Shown here piece by piece: positions 28,801 to 42,700 of a DNA stretch of 64,000 bases. A program made the translations under genes and the position numbers. The notes under the pieces are model-generated. The model saw only the letters and a list, made by a program, of their open reading frames with translations, had not been told where the DNA came from and did no database searches. Source of the stretch: Ulota crispa (lineage: Eukaryota; Streptophyta; Bryopsida; Orthotrichales; Orthotrichaceae). Within the stretch, counting starts at the first letter, position 1. Every line of letters begins with the position of its first letter. The stretch lies in the NCBI GenBank assembly GCA_963920765.1, contig OY987245.1, forward strand, positions 22,460,727-22,524,726. The letters are read 5' to 3'.

Positions 28801-31800
28801 AAAATACAAACAAATGGCTTTTTAAGCTAGAGAACATAAAAAATTATGATTGGATCAAATCAGAAAAACATTAATTTGTTACCTTTTAACCACGATATTC
28901 AATCCCAGAACATGACGGGTAAATCAGCAGTGCATAATTAAATGGAGTTGTGTAGTTGGGATTTACGAAATATAGAATAAGTACTTAAGAAAAAAATCGT
29001 AAAAAGTTTCACGAATTTCATTAAAAAAAAGTTTTTTGAACTCATAAAACTATTCATAATAGACCACAGTAAAATCATGCAAGAAATTAATTAGACTTTT
29101 CTCTTTATTTTCTTTCAAAACAAAAATACTCAAACTACTTTGAATTCTTTCCAAAATGGCATTGGTTTAATCGAATTAGACTACATTTTATTGTTGAAGT
29201 TATCGTCTTGCATCACTTTTATTTTTATCGTTTTAAAAATAGTGCCTGTTTTTATATGGAGTATATTTTTCTTCTTTTTTAGAATAATACATGTGTGTAA
29301 AATAGAGTTAACATTTTTTATTTTATGAGTAACAAATAACCACAATTATCATGTTAGAAAAAAGGATTAATTGGAAAAAAAAAATCGTGTGATTAAAATG
29401 GTCATCCTTGATAATGTATGATGCAAACTAATTTTGGAGGTCAAGTCATTGGAAACGTTGAAGTTTGGTGTAGAAGATTTACCACTTTGTTGCGATCAAT
29501 AACATGCAATTTTACTCTTGTCATACCCGTAAGCTTATTCAGGTAATTAATCCATTTTTTGTATAATTTCTTGGTTGCGTTTTTTGATCCAGCAGCGACT
29601 AGTTCAAGAGCTTTTTCTGAGTCGGTTGTCCATTTAATTTGCCCTGCACTGTAACATATTAAAATATGTAGTTATTAGATGTGGTCATTTAGCAACCAAT
29701 GAACATTAATGTTGGTCTTTTCAACTTTGATAATGACCACTAAGATATCTTCATTGTTGTTACAGAAGTAGGAGATAATGTTAAAAATCTTGTTATCTGA
29801 TTAGTATAACAACCGAGTGAAGTACTTTTGTAATATATATTTTATATAGTTTTAATTTCAACGTGTAATATTTGTAAAATAGCAGTTTTCTTTAGAAGAA
29901 AACACATCTTATTTTTTTTATAATTTTTTATTCTATTGTAGCAGTAGATTTTTTAGAAGCCCTCAGCATATAGCTTGTTGGAAACTATAATATATCGTAA
30001 ACATAGATTTATAATGGATACAAGCACGATTGTTTATTTGAAATAAACAGTTTTTTTCTAATTACAAATTTGTGAAGAGAGTAAATCGAACATTATGGTG
30101 AGTATGTTCTAAACTTGGACCCGTTTTCCCATGACTTGTTTTATATATTAACCCCGAAACGCTTTTGATTAAGTTTTCACCAAAACCACTCCAAAATTGC
30201 TATTTGTAGTACAAGTACCAAATTTTATATTTTTTTTAGATACATGTAATCATAAGATCTTTGAGTACACTAGTATCAAAAGATGTGAATTTTTTAAAGA
30301 ATTCCACCATAAAGATTGTTAGATATTTGAGTTTGAATTGACAAAAGCCATTTTTTATCCCTGCAAAAACCTAGGCAACTGCACTCCACAAGGTCACATT
30401 TGTATGAAAAAAATTCCAAAATGGTTATAACTCTTTGGATTAATTCTTCAAGGCAAGTTGGGTACACACTTGAAAATATTCAAATCATTTAGAATTGTAC
30501 AACACATAGAAGAAAAATAGTAAAATCATCAAGAAAATAATCGTGAAAATGAAAAAGGCCAATCCCAATGGTTGTAATGTTGTAATAAAAAATCTACGTA
30601 TTTTGGCTTTCTTTGTTTTCCAAATTATTGAAAATTGAGTAAAACAAAAGAATTAAAAGTTCATTTTAGAGTTGAGAATCCATAACTGCCTGCAAACTAA
30701 GACATCTCATAACCTTCATCTCATTGATTGAAATTGAATGATTCAAAGCTTCTCACATGTAAAAAAAATCTAAAGAACCAATTTCAGATTTTTATTTTTA
30801 AAAATTTAAATTTTAAAAAAAGTTTTTGGGCTGCCTAGATTGCCCTCCCTTCCTTGGGTTGTAGAAATTCTTGCATAACTTTTTGTCAAATGTCAAAATG
30901 AAGAAAAAATTAAAAGCCCGCGTAGATCTTGGAATTCCCCACCTTCAATAAAAGTTTCAAAAATTCACACAAAATAGTTTAGCTATAGGTACATACCCAA
31001 AATCCATTTGTCACTAGAAGATAGTTGGGCTTTTAAGGGTTAAAATACCAATTTTGAGCCACTCGTATTTTGCGTTCAAAAGAAGATTGACTTACACTAT
31101 TTATACCCTTTTCTGGCCATGCCAGCTCTTTAAAAGTTACAAACAAGGTAGGAAGAAGTTATGATAAATTTGCTTGAGAGTTCCAAATCCAATGAATTTT
31201 ACTAAGCTAGAATACAATGTGATTTGACATTTGCTTCTTGTGCAAATTTTACAAGTTATGGTTTATTTTTGTGTTACAAAGGAATAAATTATTGCTTTAA
31301 TATGTTTAGTAAGTCTACTTTGATTCAAATCTTTTTATGGAATTTTGACAATTCAATGCCACCGCAGATGAAGTTCATTTTCACGTTCAAGATTTTTGTA
31401 ATATTTACACATATTTGGTAACTCTAATTCATTTTTGTCATTGGTATTCAAGACCCCATAGAGTTTTAGACTCTCACTTATGCTTGTAATAAAAATAAAA
31501 ATAAATCATTGAAGAACCTCACTTACTGGTCCACAACCACGAACTTATTGTTTGTTGTAAAAAAGTAACTTCGTCTTTTAACAAACTAGAACAGAAGTTT
31601 TATGTTTTATAAACTTAAGCAACTGCTCAATGTTGGAAATCATTATACTATCATTTTTTAATTAAAAAAATCATAGATAAGTAACGTCATTTAAAATTTT
31701 GTTCTCAATGAAGTATCTGGATGGCGTAGATTGACTATCAAAAATAACGTTCTCCTAGTAAGATAAGGTTGTAAAAAACAAAAACAACCACCACCATTTA

Positions 31801-34800
31801 AGGTCATTTGCAATACAATATTGAATGTCAAGTAATAATTATTTTCACTGCTGTTTTTTATAATTCTGGTTTCATTTTGTAAAAATTTAAAATCCTTCAA
31901 TGATAAAAGTTAAGATACATCACTTTTTCAACAACTGATTTTACGGATCTTTGGGGAAAAATAAGTAAAAATTTGGAGGCTACAAATCTAAAACATATTT
32001 GAAAGTAGTAGTCTATATACTAGCAAATTGGTCATCAAATTGAGTAATTCACAGTACTTTTTCAACAGGATAACACTTTTACTTTTAACGATTGAAACGA
32101 AGCAGTTTACAATGTCTATCATTTTACATGTTGTGGGCTAAATCCATACATAAACAGTGTGAAGCCATATGCTTTTTTATACATATGAATTAAAGTCACT
32201 AAGGATGATAATACATTTGGATGGTAACATTCCTTGTCTAATAGGAAATTTTAAAATTCGTTAATTCAGGAAACCCTACTAATTACTTGAATATTAATTT
32301 TCAGTATGTAAAAAGAATCGATATACCTAATTCCTGCTTGTCCTGGAAAATCCTTTACCCACTTGTCCTTTTTTGGCGACTTACTCTCTACAAGACATCT
32401 GAAAACAATCACTCTAACTGCCAATTTCATTGCATCTTCAACCTGTTTATCAACATATACTTCTAAATATAAATCTTGAAAGAAAGTTAAGTAGTTAATT
32501 AAGTGATCATGTTTTTTATACTGAATTTCAGCAAGTTGACAAAAGGTTCTGTCTCAAGTAGAATTCATTTCTTCATTGGTATAAATGAAATTCAATGGAA
32601 ATTAAACAAATAAATTAGAATTTATAAACTCAAAAAAGATTAAAAAAAATTCAAACTCTAACTTTGCCTTCAAATTGTTGAAGGATTTTTCTTTACATTC
32701 TTTATGTGTATATTGAACCAATTCTAAACATCCCAACCTAGAAATAAAATCCTTGTAAGTTGAAATGAAAAGGGGAAAGTTTTGTTAGTTTTTACCCCTT
32801 TAAATTGCACAAGGGATCCCTCAATTGAGGAGTTACTTCATGTTCAAAATGTTTTGGTTTAGAAAATGTGTATGACATCACAATATGCGTATCAAGATTC
32901 GAAATGACTATATATTCTAGATTTTCCTACATAGTCCAAAATTAATTAAATACAGTATGCACTGTCATAATTTCTAGTCCACAAATCAATAACTTTGTAT
33001 GACTACTATCCAATAAAAGGACACCATACATATAATTATATTACCCAATTCAACCATTCCTCTGGCCTTCCATCTAAAACAACAGGTTTAGTGAGAGGTA
33101 AATATTCTCCGTCTGGAGAAGTAATGCCTGTTGTCTGATAGGCCTTCCGTCCTTCAACCGGGGGCTCCATGATCAACTTTTTAATTCCCTCAAAACATTT
33201 TTTCAAATGAGCCTGCCAAATGAAAATAAATCCATGTTATGGATGAAGTCTACGTACAATACCCAAGAAACTGAAATACAAAAGTCTGCACAAGTATAAC
33301 CCTTTTTCTGAAAAAATGGCAAAGATAAAAATGCCACTTGTTAATAAATAATTGCTTATTAAAATGAATCTAATAAAATTAGTACTTATAATGAGAAACA
33401 TACTTGGACATTTCGAGGGTCTTTAGCTTGTCCCAGAATATCTAAGAGATTTTCATTCGATAGAAAGTAGAAGCGAGGGAATTGTTGACGCTTGAGTTCT
33501 AAATAATCATCAAGGGATTTTTGGATTTTTTCAAGAGTTTTGTCTAGATTCATGAAGGTACTCAACAATCCGGGTCTACAAATAGCCTTGTGAGCATTGA
33601 GAATGTTCTTCACGGCGTGTCAACAAAATTCAAACGTGAGATATCATAAATTACACAAGCAGGATTTTTAATAATAATATTTCTCTATATGTTCAATAAC
33701 CAGGAATTCAGGATACTGATTATAATAATAATATACACTTGATGGTCTATTAACTCTTTCAGATACAAGAACATCTGATTCAATTATGACATTGATGATT
33801 ATAAAATACGAATGCAATTTGAACATACATGGGTTTCAAGCATTTCAGCTACAAATGAATCATTTACTCCTTCAAACATCTTTGTTTCATGCGGAAGCTG
33901 CTTTCGAATATCTTCGGATCCCACGAATATACTTTCAAGATAAGCCCATGATCGTTGCACCTACAATATTGACAAAAGATTTGCCAAAAATAGTAGAAAA
34001 TACTTTAGAAGAATTTGAATAGCAAAATTAGTGATTGATTGTATTTTTTCATAAACATGTGTTAATAAGAAAACATCAAGCATACACATTTTTAACAACA
34101 TTCAAATTAATAGCATGGAAAGTCTTTTTAAGACTTAAAAAATTAGTGAGATATAAGAGAAGTGTTCTAGAAAATAAAATAAATCACCCATAGATCATAA
34201 AAGGCACAAATAAGCATGAACATGAAATAATCCAAATGATTCCAATATGTAAATCTCAAAAAAATGAAGTTGGATTTTGTTAAGGTAATGATATATATGG
34301 GGCTCATGAAAATAATATTATACTTGTCGTTGAATCTCATACTTGGATGATCATTTCAACTGTTTCCGAAAGTAGTGCAAGATCTTTATCCCATTTGATA
34401 ATTTCAACAGCAAAAAATAAGTGATAACGATTAGATCTCATTGATGATAGCACAACTCTATGTTCTTCTAAAAGTAAGAACAATTCTTCTGTTCCCTTCA
34501 ATTTCCAAATCTAAACCAATATACAGATGTAATATTAACAACAAGTTAGTTTAATGTGATAAAAAAAAATTCATGAAGGTTCAAACTTCAGTACTGCTTT
34601 TCATATAAAACCATCTTGGATCATTGATGTTTTTATCCCAAATCAGCATCTATTGAATAAAATTATCACTAAGACCGTCTACATATCCTGGAGTTGCAAA
34701 TGTTAAAGAACTTCATATCACTTACTCCCTTTTCGGTAGCCATATCCAAATTTTGAACTTTCCATGCCTCTTTGATTTTGGTGAGGGCTTCTTCAATTGC

Positions 34801-36700
34801 CAACTCTTTTGTCGCAGCAATACTAAGATCATTTATAAATTCTGAATGAGTAGCCAATTTGAGCTCAAATACCTTTGTTCCATCAAAAAAAATTTAGTAG
34901 TTTCCAGCAAAATAAAGTGAAAAAAATGAATTTTATTTTCATTTGAGAACAACATAAGAATTAGCGTGTAATTTTCAAAAATTCAAAATTATTTAGATTT
35001 ATACTGAAACCCATCAAAAATTAATAAACGGTCATAATTTTCCTTAAAGTACGTAACAAAGAAAATTGACTAAGAATTCTTTGCAATAATGGACATGATA
35101 TTTACTTGGACTAGTAAATTAGTTCATTGCTTTTACGATTATATGAAGTTCAAGTATTAAAGAGAACAACGTTGTTTGTGCATGTACTTTTGCTAGGGTG
35201 AAGTCATTAGAACTTGGATCGAAAAACTGGCCAACATGTCCGATCAATTTCTCCCAATGGCGCTCTCGAAGTGCAGGGTTTCGTAAATCAATAGTTAATG
35301 GCAAAGTTTGTTTGAAGGAGTCTACGGTCTCTTTTAGTTTAATCCATGCGCTCCAACTACAATTTTAGAATCCAAAAAACTCTCAAATTTTGAACATATT
35401 ACTAGCTTTGAATAGTACATTGTAAATGACAACTTCCATATTAGTTGCATTAAGAGACACTAGTATGAAACATTATACATTGTATTAACTTAAACATCAT
35501 AAAAATTTCATTACAATTGATGGTGTGTATAGGATTCGACAATTAATTAATAAAAATTTGTGTAGATTCATTAGCATTCCTCTTCAACATAAACTATTGT
35601 AAATAATAAATTAAAATATGAAGCTCTAAAGAAAACAAAACACGCTAGAAAAAATTGTTGCCTTCTTGAATGTCTTTTTAAACAAACTTTGAAGTTGCAA
35701 CAAACTCAAATTAGAGATAATGAACTTGTAAGGAGGAAAAAATAGCAAGAAAAAGTATTTTGTGATTTGTATGCTTAGTTTTATATTGAGTACTTGGTTG
35801 TTCACCTATTTCATTTTCAAAACACACTTTGTTGGTGAATGTACAAGGAACAACAAATGGGTAGAAGTAGAAGATGGAAATAAGTGGATTTAGTTTACTT
35901 GTGAAATAAAAAAGCTCCAATTTTTTATGAACTACCTGTTTGATCTATTTTTATAGGTGTAAGTGGAAAGAAAAAAGGAAAATTAATTGCCAAGAGAATG
36001 TAATTAAATCAAAAGAATTGTACAAAATTGAATACTACTATCCTTTTTATAATATTATTTATTTTGGTTAATTTTTTGAAGTGCCTAGCTTTCATGTTAT
36101 CCACTTGGGATAATGGTATTTGATGAGCGTAACACTGTGAGCCGTGAGCTAAGATTCAAATGAACAAAAACTGATTTTGAGCTCAAATTTAATGTAAAAG
36201 TTAGAAAATTGGCAAGTCTTTCAAGAGATGAAAGCTTAAAATGTACAATTATACGGCGCTATGTACACAACTATTATTGGAAATTTATTATTTTGACAAA
36301 AAATCTAGGCTCACAGTTTAGTGCTCACATATCCCCGATCACTAAATAGCATTCCCAATTTACGTGTTTGTTTAACTTCAAAATTTTCCAAAGTATTTGG
36401 TTAGATTTAATGCATGATCTTTAACATCTTTGAAAGCCTATGCTCTTTGTTCTGATAGTGTGAAATGATCTATCAAAATCAAAACATTCTTTCTTGTATT
36501 AACCCCTAAATGCCCAAGCCCTTTTTTCTCTGAAAGTCATTGAAAATTGCCACTTTGGGGGCAATGAGTTGAAAAGTAGGAAATAAAGTTTTTTTTGAAA
36601 ATCTAACTACAGAATCCTATTCTAGACTAAGGGAGGTACTTGTGGAAAAAAAATCAGCTCATTCTAGATGTAGAGGAGTGAGAAATTCACATATGAAGTG

Positions 36701-36742
<42 letters not shown>

Positions 36743-39700
36743 TTGTTGGTTTGTTTTTTCCATGTAGAAGACCAAGTTAGGTATGTGTGGGAGAATTTCA
36801 AATTAATTAGAACTACACAACACATGGGAAAAAATAGTAAGTAAAAAGAAGTACAAAATGAGTCAAATCACTAAATTGTAAAGAATTTCATTATTGAAAT
36901 GAAAAGTGAGAATCCCGACGGTCACAATGTTGTAATAAACAATCTACTTTCTTAGGTTTAGTTTTTTTTCCAAAATATTGAAAATTATGGAAAATAAAGG
37001 ACTTCAAAGTTTATTTTAGAGTACAAGATCCATAACTAACCATAAACTAAATCATCTCGTAACTTTCATCTCATTGATTGAAATTGAATGATTCAAAGCT
37101 TCCCACATTAAAAAAAAAAATCTAAAGAACCAGTTTCAGATTTTTATATTAAAAAATAACAAATTTTAAAGAAGTTTTTGGGCTGCCCAAATTGCCCTCC
37201 CCCCTGTGGTTGCATAAATTCTTGCATAACTTCATCGTCAAATGTCAAAATGAAGAAAAAATTAGATGCTTGCGTAGGTCTTGGAATTCTCCACCTTCAA
37301 TAAAAGTTTCAAAAAATCACAAAAACTAGATTAGCTATAGTAAATGCCCAAAAACCATTTGTCCCCGCGGGGGACAGTTGATCCTTTAGGGGTTAAAGAT
37401 ATCTTTTAAATCTATAAGGTTTCTTAAGTCTACAAGCATTTGATTAAGAACATTACAATTACTACTTATAAAAGCCATACAACTAGTTATTGCATATTTT
37501 GCAATAAACGTTATATTATCTTCAAGCAACTCACAAGGCAACAACATATCTAAACATAAATATTTAAGCTCATCTTTAAAATGTTAGAAAAATCAGTTTT
37601 TCCATCAGATCATGATAGCATGTATTAAGTGAAAAAATGGATTGGTTTTGGTGAGTGATTGAAAATTGAGATATTATGGAAAACTTTGCAAAATCCTTGA
37701 AATTAGTAAATATTCATGTAACACGTGTATCAATAATTGGGTTACCACGATTTAAACCTTCGAGTAAAATTTTCAGAGAGCAAATTCTGTGACTTATTGC
37801 TTTTGCAAATTACGTCATCTAACTTACATATAAAGAACCTTTATGTATACGCATGTATGTATGAAAGATATTCTTACGTTTTACAATCACGGGCAATCTT
37901 AAATAATCGTTTACCAAAGAGTTGGGCAGCTGTTTCCATAGACCCAACATCTAAGTCACTAAATAATCCATCTTTCCAACTATCATAAGCATCTTCCCAT
38001 TCTTTTTTTAGACCCCACATGCCAAACAAAATATCTAATTCTTTTGAAGTTTGAATATTCTCTTTGTTAGATAATTTCTCCATTCCAAAAAGAGCCATTC
38101 CTCCCCATAATTCTACACCACGTTTTAAAAAGGAATCAACCTGTTCCAATGTAAAAAAATTGCATCAAAAGTAAATCATATAAAACTATGAAATCAATTT
38201 TGAATAGAAATCAAATTATGAAACAATTAAACACAAAATTAATCAATGGACGTGTATGTCTCAAATGAGTAATGCCCCTAGCAAGGGACCTTTTAATGAG
38301 ATTTTTTTTTTTTAAATGTCAAAATGACATGGATTTCAAATAACCTTTAAAGCTAAAATTACCTTTTGCACATTTGGAGTAAACAGTGTCAACGTATTCT
38401 AGTAATGGAGACAAATATCTTAGGCAAAAACATATATTATATACTTTTTGTGTAAAACAGACTTACAATAGTAACAGTTGTTATGCACTTACAAAAACCG
38501 TTATTGTTTTTTATAAATATTGATTAGTGCTATAATTAAAACAGTTTGATTGGAATGCTTATGTTTTACATAAATTTGACCAAGTTTGGCAACCTGATGT
38601 TTTGTATGTTCAATTGTTTATCATTGCTATCTATAGTATAATTACATTTGGTAAGACCAATTCATTTTAAGCACTTCCTTTATATCGAACAATTTTTATT
38701 CTTACAACACCACTTCAAATTTAATTCGCTATTTGAAATAAACCTTTTTGTTACCTAATAATGTCATTTTCTCAATTTCTATTAAATCTACATGACTCAA
38801 TCAAACAGAACATATCACCGCATTCAATTTGAATGAAACATAAAATCCATTCCTACATAGTAACACCGTGCAAAAGCAAAAATGAGTAAATTATAAATAA
38901 TTACCTTTGCACGCTCTTCGGCAATAAATTGTAAAGCATCAGAAGTCACTATGGTGGCATCCATAGGCATTCCCTTTACAAATGCTGTTCTTGTCTCGGT
39001 AACCTAATTATTTATATCAAATTGCAATTAATCAAACTATACTTTAATTAGCTGAGTTAACTAGTAATATTAAACATTGAAATTTTCATGCAATTAATAA
39101 TAAATAATTATGACTTAAAATATTATTTTTATCTAATATTTAATATAAAGTATTCACGTACAAGAGTAAACATACGCAGTAATGCTATGACTTAACTTTG
39201 AATTCAATATCATCTATATTAATCTTTGACACACCTCAGATACAAAGCCCCCAACCATATCTTCTAATGTATCCCGAAAGCTATTTTTCGCATTTTCCAA
39301 CTTCAATTCTATCTCAGCAAGCATTATTTTAAATTCTTCCCACGCCTTTGGTATTCTTTCTAGTAAGCGTTTTTCTTCTTCGCTTAGCAATACCTGTCAA
39401 TTTTATCACATTTAAATACATACAACTGAAACTTATATATCAACTTTTCTTGAACAAAGAATTCATCATCAAGCTACTCAAAGCTAGTTCCAAAATAGTA
39501 CAAATACTCATGATGTATCCCAAATCAATGGATTTTCATATTTCTTGGAATATTTTGTTTATACTTGCATCAACTTCTTTCATATTTCTAATGTATTTTA
39601 ATTTTAAAAACATCGATTTTTATTTGTAGGAACTTATACAAGTGCGATTTTTTCCTTCAAGTCCTTGAATACCCCTCAAACCCATTCAGTAATGATTTTA

Positions 39701-42700
39701 ATGGATTTTGTATTAAAAAACTATGATTGGAAATCGATCACTCCCTGAACCATAAAACCGTGAGCTGGCACAGGTATCAAGGCAAGGTGGTTCATGGGTT
39801 TACTCCCAAAATTGAAAGACATAAATAAAATTCAAAAGACTTATTCTAATAAAATACTTGCTTGTAAAAATTGATGAATTTAGATAATGAATTTTGTAGA
39901 AATTTTTCTTATGAAGTTTTCTTATGGGAATTGATGTTTGCACACTCCTTGGGGTTAATTTTAGATCTCTCCCATCATAAAGCTAAATTTGAGAAATTTG
40001 AATTCAGATTTGGACTTACAAACCACGATTTAGTTTAAAACCATAAAAAAGGAGTTGTAATTCAACAATATCTTCTTCTTCTTTTTTTAATTTACAATCA
40101 AAAGTAAAAGTAATACTTTTCCCCTAGCTAAACTTCTTCATTGGGTGTTGTTGAATTGAAACTTTTTTTTAATGGTTCTAGACTAAATCATGGTCTCTGA
40201 GTCCAAATCTAAATTTAAGTTTCTCAAATTCAGCTTTATGATGGTAGAAATTTAAAGTTAACTCCAAAGGAGTATACAAATATCAACCCCCTATGTGCAT
40301 ATATCAATTCCCTTTCTTATTTGAGTCTTTTGCACTATTTGCTAATTACATTAAACGCTATATTCATTACTTTGGGAAAAAACTCATTTTTGGGACTTTT
40401 GAATTTTGCTTTCTTGAAAAGTATTTAATGAATACATGAGCATGTTATAGAACTTTCTAAAAATGAATGCTCCAAGTTTTTATTTTGATAAATTATAGAA
40501 ATTCTGTTTTTCTAGTTTCGTAGATTGAGTCTAAAATTCGCCTTTACATTTCGGTTTTTTTAATCCATGACCAAATGAAACCACTAACAAATATAGTTGT
40601 TGTTTACCTATTAGTGAAACTGAAGTTAACATACGCATTTGTGTGTACGAATGTTTTTAATTTCATTAAAAATCAGTCAGTTTGATTCAGGATTTTGTTG
40701 ACAATCTGAATCGATTAACCCCTAAATCCCTGAGTGTCCCCTTGGGGGACAAATGAGATTTCGGGCAAGTATCTATGGCTAAACTACTTTCAGTGATTTT
40801 TTTTGAAATTTTTATGGAAAATGAGGAATCCAAAGATCCGTGTGCACATCTTCTTTTTTTTTGATTCTGATATTTTTGGAAGAAGTAAAAAATGAATTTC
40901 TGATTTTTTTTGGAGATGGGGCAGTCCGGGCAGCCCAAAAGCTTTTTTAAAATTTACAGTTTTTTGAAATAAAAATCTGAAATTGGTTCTTTGAGGTTAC
41001 ATATACATGGGAAGCTTTGAATCACTCAATTCCAGTAAATGAAATGAAAGTTATGAGGACTTTTAGTTACTTGGTAGATATGGCTCCATATCTACCAAGT
41101 AACTAAAAGTCCTCATAACTTTCATTTCATTTACTGGAATTGAGTGATTCAAAGCTTCCCATGTATATGTAACCTCAAAGAACCAATTTCAGATTTTTAT
41201 TTCAAAAAAATGTAAATTTTAAAAAAGCTTTTGGGCTGCCCGGACTGCCCCATCTCCAAAAAAAATCAGAAATTCATTTTTTACTTCTTCCAAAAATGTC
41301 AAAATGAAAAAAAAAAAAGATGTGCACACGGATCTTTGGATTCCTCATTTTCCATAAAAATTTCAAAAAAAATCACTGAAAGTAGTTTAGCCATAGATAC
41401 TTGCCCGAAATCTCATTTGTCCCCCAAGGGGACACTCAGGGATTTAGGGGTTAATTGAACATTGGTATATATTCTATTCTTTTACAACTGACGATGTGAA
41501 GCGTTGTTCCTTCAATGCAACTTTATAAGCAAAATATCACATGAGCTTCTAAGAAGTGAAATGCTGCTTTTTACATTAACTTTCATCATTTGTAATAAAT
41601 TTTGATTTGAAAGGAGGATCACGGGACCAATATAAAGTTAAGTGCAAGTTGCATCCAACTAAATTTATACAAATAAAGATGTCTGAACACTTTATATACA
41701 AGAAAGGTGGTTTATGACTCCAAGAATAGAATGTTTCAAGATTTGAAGTGATTGTGTTGAAGTCTCTTGTTTGAACATTAGAAGTAGATGTTTTGTGCTA
41801 TGTAAAAATCAAATTTGTTTAAAAAGTTAAAGGTCATATATTTACATGTTTTTGATATGGAATTCTAGAAATGGCCATCATTATTTGTGTCATCAAAATT
41901 ATACCCTTGGGCCTTTGGTCTTAACCCCTAAAGGACCATGGCTTTTATTTTGTCAAAAGATACTCAAAGCTGTCACTTCTATGGAAAAGAGAAAAAAAGT
42001 TTGAAAATTAATCTTTTTGCATATTTGACCATAGGATCTTGTACTAGACTATTATAGGAGTGAGTCATACAAAACTCAAGAACTTTGACCGCACATATTG
42101 CAAGATATTTGTGGTTTGAAGTGTAAAAAATAGCTTTTTTTGCACCTTGCCTAACAAGATTATTTGACTTTGAACTTTTTTAACTTAAAATTTTTGCACC
42201 ACAAAGTTTAGAATTGTATTTTTGCATGGTGAGAAGTTGAGTTGGTAATCTTGGGAAAAATCAAAAACAAAAAAAATTAATTTTCATTCTTTAAAAAATA
42301 CATTAGGTAGAAGAAGGTATGAGATTGAACAAAAACTTTAATTGCTAATAACCCTGCAATGGAATTGAAATGCAATAACCCCAATGGTGAGATTGTTCTA
42401 GAAAGCAAACTTTACACTCTCAAACAATTTTCTTTGAAAAAGTGTTATACTTGCATTCAAAAATGAAGTTTATAAGCTATTTTTTCAAGAAGATACTTGA
42501 ATTGCCCAAAAAACATAATTGTTCATAACTTTCTCATAACTAGTCCAAATGGAATGAATCAAAGCTTCAAATGTAGACAAATATATAATCTATTGAGAAA
42601 AAAGTAAAATAAAATAAAATTCAAGTTTTTATAAGATTTTTTTTTTTTGCTGCCCGAAATCCCCAAATTTGTGCTTATTTGGGCATAACTTTTGCTCCTT

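Noticed and set aside
40687-41458. Two identical 75-83-codon frames ([15 protein letters not shown]...) on opposite strands
   Set aside because: They are a by-product of the palindrome; no start context, no homology recognised, and the other half-element copies do not keep the frame.
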